DNA from: Bubalus kerabau | Lineage: Eukaryota; Chordata; Mammalia; Artiodactyla; Bovidae | Reading direction: 5' to 3' | DNA: 64,000 bases | NCBI RefSeq assembly: GCF_029407905.1 | Contig: NC_073627.1 | Coordinates: 139,265,697 to 139,329,696, forward strand | Shown here: piece by piece, positions 31,718 through 43,429 of the stretch | Layout of the letters: each line of letters opens with the position of its first letter | Numbering within the stretch: the stretch's first letter is position 1 | The notes under the pieces: generated by a model | Seen by the model: the letters and a program-made list of their open reading frames with translations, nothing else | Told to the model about the DNA's origin: nothing | Databases searched by the model: none | Made by a program: the position numbers and the translations under genes

Positions 31718-33398
31718 AAAGGAAGATTTCATGCAAAGATGAGCTCGATAAAGGACAGAAATTGTATGGACCTAACAGAAGCAGACAATATTAAGAAGAG
31801 ATGGAAAGAATACACAGAAGAACTGTACAAAAAAGATCTTCAAGACCCAGATAATCACGATGGTGTGATCACTGACCTAGAGCCAGACATCCTGGAATGT
31901 GAAGTCAAGTGGGCCTTAGAAAGCATCACTATGAACAAAGCTAGTGGATAGAATTCGAGTTGAGCTATTCCAAATCCTGAACGACGATGCTGTGAAAGTG
32001 TTGCACTCAATATGCCAGCAAATGTGGAAAACTCAGCAGTGGCCACAGGACTGGAAAAGGTCAGTTTTCATTCCAATCCCAAAGAAAGGCAATGCCAAAG
32101 AATGCTCAGACTACTGCACAATTGCACTCATCTCACACGCTAGTAAAGTGATGCTCAAAATTCTCCAAGCCAGGCTTCAGCAGTATGTGAACCGTGAACT
32201 TCTAGATGTTCAAGCTGGTTTTAGAAAAGGCAGAGGAACCAGAGATCAAATTGCCAACATCTGCTGGATCATGGAAAAACCAAGAGAGTTCCAGAAAAAC
32301 ATCTATTTCTGCTTTATTGACTATGCCAAAGCCTTTGACTGTGTGGATCACAATAAACTGTGGAAAATTCTGAAAGAGATGGGAATACCAGACCACCTGA
32401 TCTGTCTCTTGAGAAATTTGTACGCAGGTCAGGAAGCAACAGTTAGAACTGGACGTGGAACAACAGACTGGTTCCAAATAGGAAAAGGAGTTCGTCAAGG
32501 CTGTATATTGTCACCCTGTTTATTTAACTTATATGCAGAGTACATCATGAGAAACACTGGGCTGGAAAAAGCACAAGCTGGAATCAAGATTTCCACGAGA
32601 AATATCAATAACCTCAGATATGCAGATGACACCACCCTTATGGCAGAGAGTGAAGAGGAACTCAAAAGCCCCTTGATGAAAGTGAAAGTGGAGAGTGAAA
32701 AAGTTGGCTTAAAGCTCAACATTCAGAAAACAAAGATCATGGCATCCGGTCCCACCACTTCATGGGAAATACATGGGGAAACAGGGGAAACAGTGTCAGA
32801 CTTTATTTTTTTGGGCTCCCAAATCACTGCAGATGGTGACTGCAGCCATGAAATTAAAAGATGCTTACTCCTTGGAAGGAAAGCTATGACCAACCTAGAT
32901 AGCATATTCAAAAGCAGAGACATTACTTTGCTAACAAAGGTTCGTCTAGTCAAGGCTATGGTTTTTCCTGTGGTCATGTATGGATGTGAGAGTTGGACTG
33001 TGAAGAAGGCTGAGTGCCGAAGAATTGATGCTTTTGAACTGTGGTGTTGGAGAAGACTCTTGAGAGTCCCTTGGACTGCAAGGAGATCCAACCAGTCCAT
33101 TCTGAAGGAGATCAGCCCTGGGATTTCTTTGGAAGGAATGATGCTAAAGCTGAAACTCCAGTACTTTGGCCACCTCATGCGAAGAGTTGACTCATTGGAA
33201 AAGACTCTGTTGCTGGGAGCGATTGGGGGCAGGAGGAGAAGGGGACGACAGAGGATGAGATGGCTGAATGGCATAACTGACTCGATGGAAGTGAGTCTGA
33301 GTGAACTCCGGGAGTTGATGTTGGACAGGGAGGCCTGGCGTGCTGCGATTCATGGGGTCGCAAAGATTCGGACATGACTGAGCGACTGATCTGATCTG
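31718..33398 (+). mobile_element. BovB LINE, 5' truncated (plus), young
   Basis: Collinear with the 24.73-26.40 kb copy, with few differences by eye. It starts within the linker (ggaagatttcatgcaaagat) and ends in a (ctgat)n tail at about 33,398. The word aaggaag occurs at 31,719-31,725 and 33,399-33,405 but is too short to be a sure TSD. Confidence 0.92.
31944..33377 (+). pseudogene. BovB reverse transcriptase, 477-codon open portion
   Basis: The same RT domain as at 24,484-26,385, starting inside motif 1. Motif A FIDYAKAFDCVDH begins near residue 124, motif B GVRQGCILSPCLFNLY follows, and YADD lies at residues 226-229, so all catalytic residues are kept. A small deletion near 31,947 (gctagtggatagaattc against gctagtggaggtgatggaat) shifts the frame. 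The preceding frame 31,682-31,951 therefore carries the upstream linker and RT start separately. There is no endonuclease, so the copy is dead on arrival. Confidence 0.87.
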
Positions 33399-33405
33399 AA
33401 GGAAG

Positions 33406-33826
33406 CTGAAAGTAAATTTAATAATCATATAAACATAATGGCAGCTTTTTTAGGTCCTGGGGAGATAAGACACTTGCCACTGTAAGAGTGATTAATAAGG
33501 AAAGATGATCTAATGTGAGATGAGATAAATTTTCCAGATAATTAGAGTGTTGAAAGATGAGTAAGAGTTAAATGGGATTAATAATATCCTATTACAGTGT
33601 CATTAACTGAAACATCATATGAAAAGCCTCCATCCATGGCATATTTCCTTGATCCTGAGATGGTATGAATGAAAACACACGTTTATTTAACAACATCTTT
33701 GTGGGGGATAAAGAATCATGACCACACATATGTACACATTTAGTGTAAGGTGCTGCTTCACCTCTGAAATATTAAAAGGTTAACTCTCTGGGGATTGAGG
33801 CATAGTATTCTTTATATTTCAAGCCT
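33406..33826. other. Unassigned sequence, possible L2/MIR 3' end
   Basis: Nothing recognised except tattctttatatttcaagcc leading into the SINE. Together with gtagatactcaacaaacc after the SINE, this resembles the shared 3' end of L2/MIR elements. Confidence 0.3.
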
Positions 33827-34132
33827 AGCATATTACCTCAGAGAAGGCAATGGCACCACACTCCAGTACTCTTGCCTGGAAAATCCCATGGACAGAGGAG
33901 CCTGGTAGGCTGCAGTCCATGGGGTCGCTAAGAGTCAGACACGACTGAACGACTTCCCTTTCACTTTTCACTTTCACACATTGGAGAAGGAAATGGCAAC
34001 CCAGCCCAGTGTTCTTGCCTGGAGAATCCCAGGCAAGGGAAGGGGGAGCCTGGTGGGGCTCCCCACTTCTATGAGGTCGCACAGAGTTGGACATGACTGA
34101 AGTAACTTAGCAGCAGCAGCAGCATATTACCT
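33827..34132 (+). mobile_element. Bov-A2 SINE (plus) with 12-bp TSD
   Basis: Two Bov-A units and a (cag)n tail lie between perfect copies of agcatattacct (33,827-33,838 and 34,121-34,132). The second unit has a small insertion (caagggaaggggg) near 34,035. Confidence 0.94.
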
Positions 34133-34859
34133 GCCATACAGTAGATACTCAACAAACCTCTATAAAATAAATTACTATCTACCCTTCATCTGTCTGTCTC
34201 TCTGCCTTCTTTTCTCTCAGGAGTTATTATCCCATTTCTCTTGTCAGGTCCACTGGTATTTAAAGATATACTCTTTCATGAGATGCTTTTGTTTCAAAAG
34301 ATGCTATGAACAAGACAATGATAAAACTTAAGAAATGAATCCCTAATGATGGAATTTTAGGCATTTCTACCCACATGTTTTGAGGTGAGAGCCTTCCCAG
34401 CCATCTTTGAATCCAAGCATGTAAAAAGAAACTGGCTTTAAGCCATGATGACAGAAGTTTAAAAAAAAATAGTAATAGACTTAACACAGTAATAGTTCAT
34501 GTTTTGACCAAGACATTGTCCAATGCAGATGGACGGGGTTGTGCTCTGGTCTACATGGTCACTCAGGTATCTCTTTTCATCTTTCATGCCTCTGCCCTCT
34601 TCTGAGTTCTTGTAGTCCTCTCTGTTCAAGAATAGGATTTAGAAGGACAGTGTGGAATTTATAGTGAAGATATCCAAGGGCCAGGTTGGGAAAAGATAAA
34701 CATCAATTCTCCTCACATTGCATGAGCAGAACTTGGTTTCATGGCCATACGTAACTGTACACTTATACAAGGACTGCCTTAGAACCAGAGTCTAATTTCT
34801 GTCCACAAACAAGCAAACCTAAGCAGCCCATCTAATAGTGAATTCTGAAACGGGACAGT
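34133..34859. other. Unassigned sequence
   Basis: No repeat or gene recognised after the first 40 bp, which may be the end of an L2/MIR relic. Confidence 0.35.
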
Positions 34860-35395
34860 CTCTAGGGTAGCCCATGATCCCCACCTCTTGGTTTCCCTTT
34901 TTTGTGGGCAAGACTTGCATCTGGTCAATAAAATATGGCACTGGTCATTCTCATGATCATGTTACATTATATAAGATTCTGTCTTAGTAGACTCACTCTC
35001 TTTTTCTCTTTCTGACTTTGAAGAAGCAAGCAGCCATGTTACCAGAGAATGTGTGAAGGAGACCAAGTGACAATGAACCATATGGGGCCCCAGGGAGCTA
35101 AAAGAAGCCTTTGATTGCCAGTCAGCAAGAAATTGATTCCTGAGTCTTACGATTACAAAGAAATAAATTCTGCAACACCATGAGTGAACTTAGAAGTAGA
35201 TGCCTCCCCAGTTGGGCCTTCAGATAAAAACACAGTCCAGCTGACACTTTTCATTGTAGCCTGGTAAGACCTTGAGGTAAGGACCAAGTTCAGCCAAGCC
35301 TGGAATTCTAAACCACAGAAACTGTGAGAGCATAAATGTGTGTGGTTTAAGCAGTCAAGTGTGAGGTAATTTGTTAGGTACAAATAGAAAATCAA
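34860..35395 (+). mobile_element. Probable MLT1-like LTR (plus)
   Basis: The stretch gaagaagcaagcagccatgtt, then gccagtcagcaagaaattga, then ccacagaaactgtgagagca and a final ggtaatttgttag follows the order of MaLR-type LTRs. Subfamily is not assigned. Confidence 0.5.
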
Positions 35396-36894
35396 TAAAG
35401 GAACCTCATTTTCTCCTTTGTCTGCATTGTGCAGCTACAACACAGATAGGTAATCCGAATCCTTAAAACCTGACTGTTAAAATGGGCTTGGAAATGGACA
35501 GCACACACATCTGCCTGTCAATTCAGCTTCCCAGAAAGGGGCCTCCCTGGATCTGCTAGGCTAACATTCCTCCAACACTAATAGCATTTTCTTCTTTTCA
35601 GATTTACTAAATAAACCCTCAGCTTTCTTATCTGTGCCATTACTGAAGTACCACCTTACATTGCCTCCAAGCCTTATTGGATAAGTAAATTTATAATTCA
35701 TCCCAAACTTCTCACAGACAAATCATGAAAAGAGAAAATGGTAAAATGAACAGAAATAAGCACAACAATTCTTATGCAAATTCCTAAGGAGCAGAACAGT
35801 GTGGGGCCTGTTGGCTGCCAACTCTATACACCCTGGGCTGCTGGGATGAGAAGCTCTTGGCTCCAATGCCCTCTCCCTGGCCAGAATATCAGGTCTTGGG
35901 AGAATAAAGAAATGCTCAGAAGCAGCCCGGAGTGGAGCTTTGAACTGCTGGACTCTTCAGCTGCCCGGAACAACTGACAGATGGAGCAGTTATGGAACCA
36001 GGTGGTGAGGCTGATCAGCAATCTAGCCACCCGCCTATCAGCCCATCCTTCTGTAGCTCTGGGATGTCCCTCAGGAACCCAGGTGGCAGCAGGGAACTGA
36101 AAGGATGGAAAACACCTTAGCAATCGTTTCTAAGCAGCCCACAAAGTGCAACCAGCATTTAGGAATATAACCAACTGCCTCCTTTGCTTTGCAACACACA
36201 CAGAAAAGATCAGGTCTTTCCCCATAATAGGGAGGGGGAGCTGCCCTGGACTATGGAGGAAGAACTGGCCAAATGTTAGCTTCATCTTATAGGCTGGATA
36301 AAATTAACTCCCCACCGAGGCCCCTAAAATCTCCATCCCATCCAAACACAAAGAATTGAAACAGGTATCATGCATATCTCCACTCAAAAAAATGAAGAAT
36401 ATTGGTAGCTTTTCAACATCATCTAATCCATCTCTACAAACACCAAGTCCAGCCTTAATTTTTCTCCTCGTTTGTGGTTTCTGTCTCACCAAAACATGAA
36501 TCCAATTTTTTCTTCTATATGTTATACCTTATTCTTTCATTCTCCCTCATCTTCAAGTTTGCAAAAAGTAGAAATTTCACACACACACCTGTCATTTGAA
36601 AATATATATTCCCAAAACAGAAAGGCAAAATGTAAAGAATGGAAACACATAACTTGAGAAAAAAATACCTGCCAATGCACCAATGCAGATAAACTGGATA
36701 TCTATAAAAAAACTAAAAATAGCTCCCTTTGGGGTGGGGCTGGGGAGAAAATCACCTTCATCTGCAAATCAAATCAGCAAATGTTCATTGAGCACCCCTT
36801 ACATTCAAGACAGGAAGTTTGGTGTTAAAGAAAATATAAATGTGTTAAAATTAGAATTTCCAGGAGCTGAGAAAAAGAGATTAGAATGACACCA
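35396..36894. other. Unassigned sequence with a GC-richer patch
   Basis: The patch at 35,770-36,120 has a higher GC content than its surroundings and starts beside a perfect octamer (atgcaaat, 35,774-35,781). The frames on both strands there have no recognisable domain. I see no splice or start context that supports an exon. Confidence 0.3.
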
Positions 36895-37135
36895 TAGTAC
36901 ACATTGTAGAGCGCATTTACAATTTACAAACGTTTTTACATTTGTAATCTTGATTAATCCTTAGATAAAGTTCGTTTCCTAAATGGATAAATCTGTTTCT
37001 TATTAAAACTGGCAATAAAAAAGGGGGTGTCTCAGAGATGTGATCTGCTGAAGGTCACCCAGCAAATAATGTTTGAGTTGAATCTTAAACAGTTATTCTG
37101 ACTTCAATTTCATTGCCCTTTTCACTTTATCCATC
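36895..37135 (+). mobile_element. MIR SINE
   Basis: MIR order on the plus strand: ttgattaatccttagat, a degraded oligo-A region, then ctgaaggtcacccagcaaat. Confidence 0.55.
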
Positions 37136-37360
37136 TGTCTCTAAATGAAACAAACTCAAAGTGTCAAGGATGTCCATGACTGGAAGGAACAACGTAAAAT
37201 CACATAAACCACTTTGGAATAGGGGATATGGACTTTAATCCCCATCCCCCGCAGGAAGTTTTTGTAGCCAGGGAAGCAGAAAGAGGGAACTGTGGACTGG
37301 GGAAATGTTGAGAGCAAAGGCTTAGAAGCATGAATAAGAAGCAATATATTCAGGCCCTGT

Positions 37361-37608
37361 CAGTATTTACAGGGCTTCCCAGGTGGCACTAGTGATAAAG
37401 AACCTGCCTGTCAATGCAAGAAACATAAGAGACCTGGGTTCAATCCCCAGGTCAGGAAGATCCCCTGGAGGCAGGCATGGCAACCCACTCCACTGTTCTT
37501 GCCTGGAGAATTCCATGGATAGAGGAGCCTGATGGGCTAAAGTCCATAAGGTTGCAGTCAGACACAACTAAAGTGACTCTGCATACATGAACCCGTGCAC
37601 AGTATTTA
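37361..37608 (+). mobile_element. Bov-tA SINE (plus) with short TSD
   Basis: The head gggcttcccaggtggcacta is at 37,372 and the tail ends near 37,599. The word cagtattta is repeated at 37,361-37,369 and 37,600-37,608. Confidence 0.92.
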
Positions 37609-37701
37609 TAAGTTACTGAATGTCACTCTCATTTCACACTTAAAGTTATTTTCCATGCCTACAAAACAAGAAAACACCTTTTTCCAGAGGCTGATGACGT
37701 A

Positions 37702-38665
37702 TAGGTATACCACAGAGATACTGCAGATTCAGGTCCAGACCACTGCAATGAAGCAAATATTCCCTAAAGCAAGTCACATGAATTTTGGGGGTTTCTCAGT
37801 GCATGTAAAAGCTATGTTTACACTATAATTTAATCAATAAAGTGTGCATAGTATTATGTTAAATATAGATACATAATTTAATTTTACTATACTTCATTGC
37901 CAAAAGGAATGAAATTCTGCCATTTGCAGAGAAGTGGATGGACCTAGAGACTGTCATACAGAGTGATATCAGAATTATGCATATATGTGAAATCTACAAA
38001 AATGGTATAGATGATTTTATTTTCAAAACCAGACATAGAGACACCAATGTAGAGAACAAACGAATGAATACCAAGGAGCAAGGGAGGGTGGGATGAATTG
38101 GGAGATTGGGATTGATGTATATACACTATTGATGCTATGCATAAAATAGATAACTAATGAGAACCTATTACACAGCATAGAGAACTCTACTTGGTGCTTT
38201 GTGGAGACCTAAATGGGAAGGAAATCCATGAACAGGGGATATATGTATACATATAACTGACTCATTTTGCTGTACAGCAGAAACGAATACAACATTGTAA
38301 AACAACTATATTCCAATAAAAAACTAATTTAAAAAACAAATAGAAACTTTAAGCAAAAAAATCACATTGCTAAAAAATTATAATCATCATCTGAACCTTG
38401 AGCAAGCTGCAATTTTTTTGCAATGATAACATCAAAGGTCACTGATTACAGATCATCATAGCAAAAATAATAATAAAGGAAAAGTTTGAAATATAGCGAG
38501 AGTTACCAAAATGTGAAACAGAGACATGACGGGAACAAATGTGGTTGGAAAAATGATACTGACAAGACTTGCTCAATTCAAGGTTGCCACAAGCCTTCAA
38601 TTTGTGAAAAATGCAGTATCTGTGAAGCACTATACAGCAAAGTCTAATAAGACAAGGTATGCCCC
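37702..38665 (-). mobile_element. Tigger1-family element (minus) split by an L1 3' end
   Basis: The left piece (37,702-37,906) and right piece (about 38,366-38,665) together match the internally deleted Tigger1 at 3,794-4,320 in the opposite orientation. The left end is aggtataccacagagatact and the right end gacaaggtatgcccc. The transposase is absent in both. Confidence 0.82.
37907..38365 (+). mobile_element. L1 3' end (plus) inserted in Tigger1
   Basis: Covers the last part of ORF2 (gaagtggatggacctagaga) and the 3' UTR to an A-rich tail. The words cattgccaaaa (left) and cattgctaaaa (right) are a likely TSD with one change. Confidence 0.85.
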
Positions 38666-38744
38666 TACTGGAATATTTTTCTCCTTTGAGGCAGGGGAGA
38701 AGGGTGTTGCAGGCACTTATGTAGGAGGCAGTACTTATGTATAT

Positions 38745-38955
38745 GGGCTTGCTCCAAACTATCTGAGTTCAGATCTCATTGTCATTACTAACTAGCTGTA
38801 TAACTGTATAACTAGTTGTAAAACATCTTCTGGTTTCCTAATCTATCAAATGGAGTCTCCAAGGATACCTAATGCCAATGACTTTTGTGAGCATTAAATA
38901 AGTTATCTCCTCTAAACACTCATCAAATAAGTGCTAAATAAACACTGGATTTGAA
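38745..38955 (+). mobile_element. MIR SINE
   Basis: Clear MIR order: gagttcagatctcattgtca, actagctgtataact, ggtttcctaatctatcaaat, gagcattaaataagttatct, gtgctaaataaacactg. Confidence 0.7.
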
Positions 38956-39447
38956 TCCCTCTGACATCCTCTATTTCTCTGCAACAATTGCCCAACAATC
39001 CAATATAAAGCCCTCAATCAAGAAAAGTGGAGAATATGCTCCAAGGCCTGGTCCTGAACAGTTAGGCTAGTAGTTCTAACAACAGCACAGGATGCTGAAA
39101 CTCCCAGCTGCTATGAATCAGTTGCTTGAGAACCAAAACCGATTCTGAGCAAGCCAAGTCTTATACATCTAATTAGAAAGCATGGCTTTATAGCCCCAAA
39201 GAGTGTGGAAGAGTCATATGTGTGTGTGTTTGTATATTTTTACAGCAGTCATAAAAATTAGCTGAAAACTCTTCAGCATCCAAAGTAGCTCTTAGCTCCT
39301 TATTTCACCTAAATATTTACTATTTTTAAAGATCTTGAATCAAAACATTCCTTTTTTGTATCTTGAACATTTCTAGTTTATACATGTCTCAATGTTCAGC
39401 TTTGGTTTGGTTTCTGTTTTTTTAGATTATGAGCAAATGCAGTCTTT
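38956..39447. other. Unassigned sequence
   Basis: No repeat or gene recognised apart from a short (tg)n run near 39,222. Confidence 0.35.
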
Positions 39448-39961
39448 GACTTTCACAGATGTAAAATAGGTTCAACAGTATAATTTTTCTAGATTCCATA
39501 TATATGCATTAATATACAATATTTGTTCTCTTTCTGATTTACTTCACTCTGTACTACAGGCTCTAGGTTCATCCAGATCATTACAAATGACTCAATTTCA
39601 TTCCTTTTTATGGCTGAATCAGAATGCCCATCATCAAAAAAATCTACAAACAATAAATGCTGGAGAGGGTATGAAGAAAAGGGAACCCTCTCACACTGTT
39701 GATGGGAATGTAAACTGGTACAGCCATAGAACAGAACAGTACAGTTTGGAGATTCCTTATAAAACTAAGCACAGAACTACCATATGAGTCAGCAATCCTT
39801 CTACTGGGCATATACCCTGAGAAAACCATAACTCAAAAAGACACATGCACCCCCAGTGTTCATTGCAGAACTATTTACAATAGCTACAGGACAGGGAAGT
39901 AACCAAGATGTCCATCAACAGAGGAATGGATAGAGAAGATGTGGTACATATATACAATGAA
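39448..39961 (-). mobile_element. L1 fragment with internal inversion
   Basis: 39,448-39,616 is the end of L1 ORF2 on the minus strand. 39,617-39,961 is the adjoining upstream ORF2 segment on the plus strand (aataaatgctggagagggta to gtggtacatatatacaatga). The pieces meet head to head, as after twin priming, but the 3' UTR and oligo-T expected at the left are missing. Confidence 0.82.
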
Positions 39962-40386
39962 AATACTTTTAAAGTTAAAATAATGAGTTCTGGAAGGAAG
40001 AGGAAGAAGAGAATAAAATAAGGGAAGAAGCAAAACTGCCTTGAGGATATTTTGAAACTACTTAGACACAGGAAAGAAACCTGGCTCCCTCTTGTCTCCA
40101 CCCCTGTCCAAAGGAGATACTTAGCTAATTAAAACAGAAACTGGTTCACTTCCAAAAAACTGTATCATCATCTACTTATTAACTTTTATCCTATCTACAG
40201 ATGGAGGTCTGCAAACACTTCACTTGTTCAAAAACCTTCTATCTTAGACACAGGCTTAAGCTGCAATGAATTTCACTATTCTGCTGACTATACCTGTGAG
40301 CCTTCTACCCTTCACCTGTCTTCCTCTTTTCTTCCCATTTGCAACTTTCGCTGACATGATCAACTAAATCATACAATATACCTTGC
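39962..40386. other. Unassigned sequence
   Basis: No repeat or gene recognised. Confidence 0.35.
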
Positions 40387-40499
40387 ATGCGTGCTCAGTC
40401 ACTCAGTCGTGGCTGACTCTTTGCCACCCACCAGGCTCCTCTGTCCATGGGATTTCTCAGGCAAGAATACTGGAGTGGGTTGCCATTTCCTACTCCACA
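40387..40499 (-). mobile_element. Partial Bov-tA SINE (minus)
   Basis: Only the Bov-A-like half is present (gctcagtcactcagtcgtgg to gttgccatttcctactcc). The tRNA-like head is lacking. Confidence 0.85.
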
Positions 40500-41120
40500 A
40501 TACAGCCTTAAATTTTCATTTTCTTTGGACTCAGAAGCATCATGTGTTCTCCAAAAACTCTGGTGGCCTCTACTTCTAAACTTCTTAACCAGTGGTGCTG
40601 GGAAATTTTTTCATTTCTTCTTTATCGGCTCCATCCTATAGCTCTCTCACCCAGAATGGTATCTGTGCATCTTTTTTTTAACATGTTCCTATTTTCCTTT
40701 GTAACTGTATATGTAAATCTAGTATATTTATATTTTCTACTTCTTGAGTTTCTTTAACTGGGCCAAAGGTTTTTTTAACTTTCCTATGAATGTCATCCAG
40801 TGCCTGAGATGGATTAGTCTGGAGGCACCCAAAGCCATTACTGGGCTGACCCGAGAGACCTGTGTCCTGGAGCTGGCAATGCATGGCCTCGGTGAATTTG
40901 TAAATAATGAAATGATGAAAGCTATTTAGGACTGCAGTATATTTCGTCCATTAATCTAACAGTCTTTTTTAAAACCAATCCCCTGCTTTGGTCTCCTTGG
41001 AATAGAAAAGACATCTGGACCAACCCCAAGCAATTTATTAAAGACTTCAGAAAAAATGTGGAGGAGGGAGGGGCTACCTTTTCCTTGCTGATACCCTTTG
41101 TTTCCATTCTTCTGGTTCAT
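40500..41120. other. Unassigned sequence
   Basis: The 61-codon frame at 40,744-40,929 lies in a slightly GC-richer patch but has no recognisable domain. No repeat recognised. Confidence 0.3.
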
Positions 41121-41331
41121 TTTGGAAAATATTTTATTTATTTATTTGGCTGTGTCAGGTCTTAGTTGCAGCACATAGAATCTTTAGTTGTAGCACGCAG
41201 GATCTTTTTACTGTGACAAGAGAACTCTTAGTTATGGCATGAAGGATCTAGTTCCCTGATCAGGAATTGAACCTGACCCCCCTGAGTTGGGAGAGCAGAG
41301 TCCTAGCTACTGAACCACCAGGAAAGTCCTT
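41121..41331 (-). mobile_element. CHR-type SINE (minus), full length
   Basis: A (ttta)n tail and tggctgtgtcaggtcttagt at the left are followed by repeated ttagttg-type units, then gttccctgatcaggaattga (B box) and caccaggaaagtcc at the right end. Confidence 0.9.
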
Positions 41332-41461
41332 TCTGGTCCATTTTTACTACACTTTTTTTCTTGCATGATTTTCTATTTTTCCAGCTTTAGATGCCTCATG
41401 AACTGGGCTTTGCAAAAGTCCAATGTTTCCCTCTTTATATTAAAATGATGGGTTTAAAACA

Positions 41462-41650
41462 TGGGCTTTAGACTTAGGCAGCCTGAGCTCATGGGTTAGA
41501 TGTGCCGCTAAGTTGCTAGGTGAACTCAGTCAGGTATTAATAATCACCTCTCTAAGCCTCAGTTTTCTCATCTATAAAATGGGAATAATATCTACTTCTC
41601 CGGGTTGTATCAGAAATTTTATACATACTGATACACAATTGGGGCAAACT
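41462..41650 (+). mobile_element. MIR SINE
   Basis: MIR order: ggcagcctgagctcatgggt, then ctctctaagcctcagttttc, then catctataaaatgggaataa. Confidence 0.7.
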
Positions 41651-42187
41651 CTTTTAATGAAAGCTACTAATAAAGTGTACATACTTCTCGGGGAGTTTTT
41701 GAAACTATCTTTTTTCTTCCCAATAACCGCCTTAACATCTCTGAAGATCATTGGAGAAGAGAGACAAAATATGTGGGGTGCTGAACATCAGAGAGGTTCG
41801 CTCATCTGATAGGTGCCAGTTTGCAATAATTCACCCCTTCTGGACTGTCAGGGGTAGTCCTTTCCTGCAGCAGGTCAACCAGTCTGCATGGGAGGAGCTT
41901 TAGCCAAATATGTGTGCACTGGTAGGTGGAAGGAGGCTGGTAAATTGAGGAAACAAATGGGCTTTTTTCCATGAAGCTGTGTCAGTTTCAGGTTGTTACA
42001 GTCACTCAAGCTGGTTCAGGGCAGAATGCTGGGGCCAAACATTTTGGGGGATGGAGGGATCACATTATTTTTTTTTCCTTTTTGCCTTAATATGAAGCTG
42101 CCCTTAAATGCATCACAATCTTAGTTTTTTTAGTTTACTTTTGGTGTCTTTGGGAATCCCAGAATTTTTATTAAAATAAAGGTTTCA
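41651..42187. other. Unassigned sequence
   Basis: No repeat or gene recognised. Confidence 0.35.
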
Positions 42188-42383
42188 AGGACTTATGTGG
42201 TGATCCAGTAGTTAAAACATCACCTTCCAAGGTAGGGTGTGCAGATTCAATCCCTGGTAGGGGAGCTAAGATCCCACATGCCTCACAGCCAAAAAGACAA
42301 AATATAAAACACAAGCAATATTGTAACAAATTCAATAAAGACTTTAAAAATGATCTGTATCCAAAAAAAAATCTTAAAGTTTT
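42188..42383 (+). mobile_element. CHR-type SINE (plus), with 3' body
   Basis: The head ggacttatgtggtgatccag, B box (gattcaatccctggtagggg) and 3' body (caaattcaataaagac, ttaaaaatgatctgtatcc) match the copy at 22,376 along its length. Confidence 0.88.
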
Positions 42384-42944
42384 CACCCTCTCCAACATCT
42401 GTCTGGCATGTTACTTACAACATCAGAAAGTTTCTTTTAATAAGAAGGTACTGAAAACAACACAGATCACTAAAGGTGACCTCTACCTGGTCTTGCACGC
42501 ACTGAGCCCTGAGAGCTGACACTAGGTGCCTATGGAGGATTGAGTCCGTGCCTGCACCCTCCTGCATGCTACTCAGAATTGTGGCTATTTTCACTTAATC
42601 CTCAGCTGAATAGAAAGTACCTTGAGACAAGGTTCATATCTAATTTATTTCACCAGCATTCATAGTCTCTTCAGGATACTGTGCATACAGCAGGTACAGC
42701 AAGTGTTTGGGAATGAATTTTAATGACTCAGAACCTGAAGTAAGATGTTGGCCCAACCAAACTTACTTGCCCATTACTTAAAGCCGTATTGGCAATTTCT
42801 TTTTTTTTAGAGGAAATTGCAGAACTATGCAGTTGCCTTCATTTCCCCCACCTAATTCTTTGCTTCTGCCAAGAGGGAAAAAAATTCCATTTAACCTCTT
42901 CAATGAACATTCTAATGCCCAGAGTAATGAACTGTGTTAATCCT
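42384..42944. other. Unassigned sequence
   Basis: No repeat or gene recognised. Confidence 0.35.
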
Positions 42945-43110
42945 GAGCTTGGGTCAGACAGGCTGGGTTACAAAGGGATCCCAGTGTGAACTTAGACTAT
43001 TGACATAATCATCTAAACCTTGGCTTTCTCATCTTGAAAATGAGAATACAGTAATGCCTTCAGCATGAGTTGATAGGAAGTATTCAACACATAAAACACA
43101 CACACATTAG
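42945..43110 (+). mobile_element. MIR SINE fragment
   Basis: The words ggctttctcatcttgaaaat and gagaatacagtaatgcc follow MIR order. Confidence 0.55.
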
Positions 43111-43177
43111 GAACTCAGCATGTTTGCTTCCCTTTTATTTTTTTTTTTTAGATCCATCAAATATGGGAATAAATGTT

Positions 43178-43412
43178 CAAATTCTCTATTGAAAAGGTGA
43201 CAGTGTTAGTCGCTCAATCGTGTCTGACTCTGCAACCCCATGGACTATAGCCCACCAGGTTCCTCTATGGGATTCTCCAGGCAACAATACTACAGTGGGC
43301 TGCCATGCCCTTCTCCAGGGGATTTTATTGACCCAGGGTTTGAACCTGGGTCTCCTGCTTTGCAGGTGGATTCTTTACCATCTGAGTCACCAGGGAAGCC
43401 CCAAATTCTCTA
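43178..43412 (-). mobile_element. Bov-tA SINE (minus) with 11-bp TSD
   Basis: The SINE body (43,189-43,401) is flanked by exact copies of caaattctcta (43,178-43,188 and 43,402-43,412). The head at the right is caccagggaagccc. Confidence 0.94.
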
Positions 43413-43429
43413 GCAGTCAGACAAATCCA

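Noticed and set aside
31719..33405. 7-bp word aaggaag on both sides of the 31.7-33.4 kb BovB as TSD
   Set aside because: Too short, and partly identical to the BovB sequence itself at the left edge; not claimed.
35824..36123. 99-codon minus-strand frame in a GC-richer patch
   Set aside because: No recognisable domain, and a competing plus-strand frame overlaps it. Kept only as unassigned sequence.
40744..40929. 61-codon frame with mixed, protein-like composition
   Set aside because: Short, no recognisable domain, and no splice or start context; probably chance.
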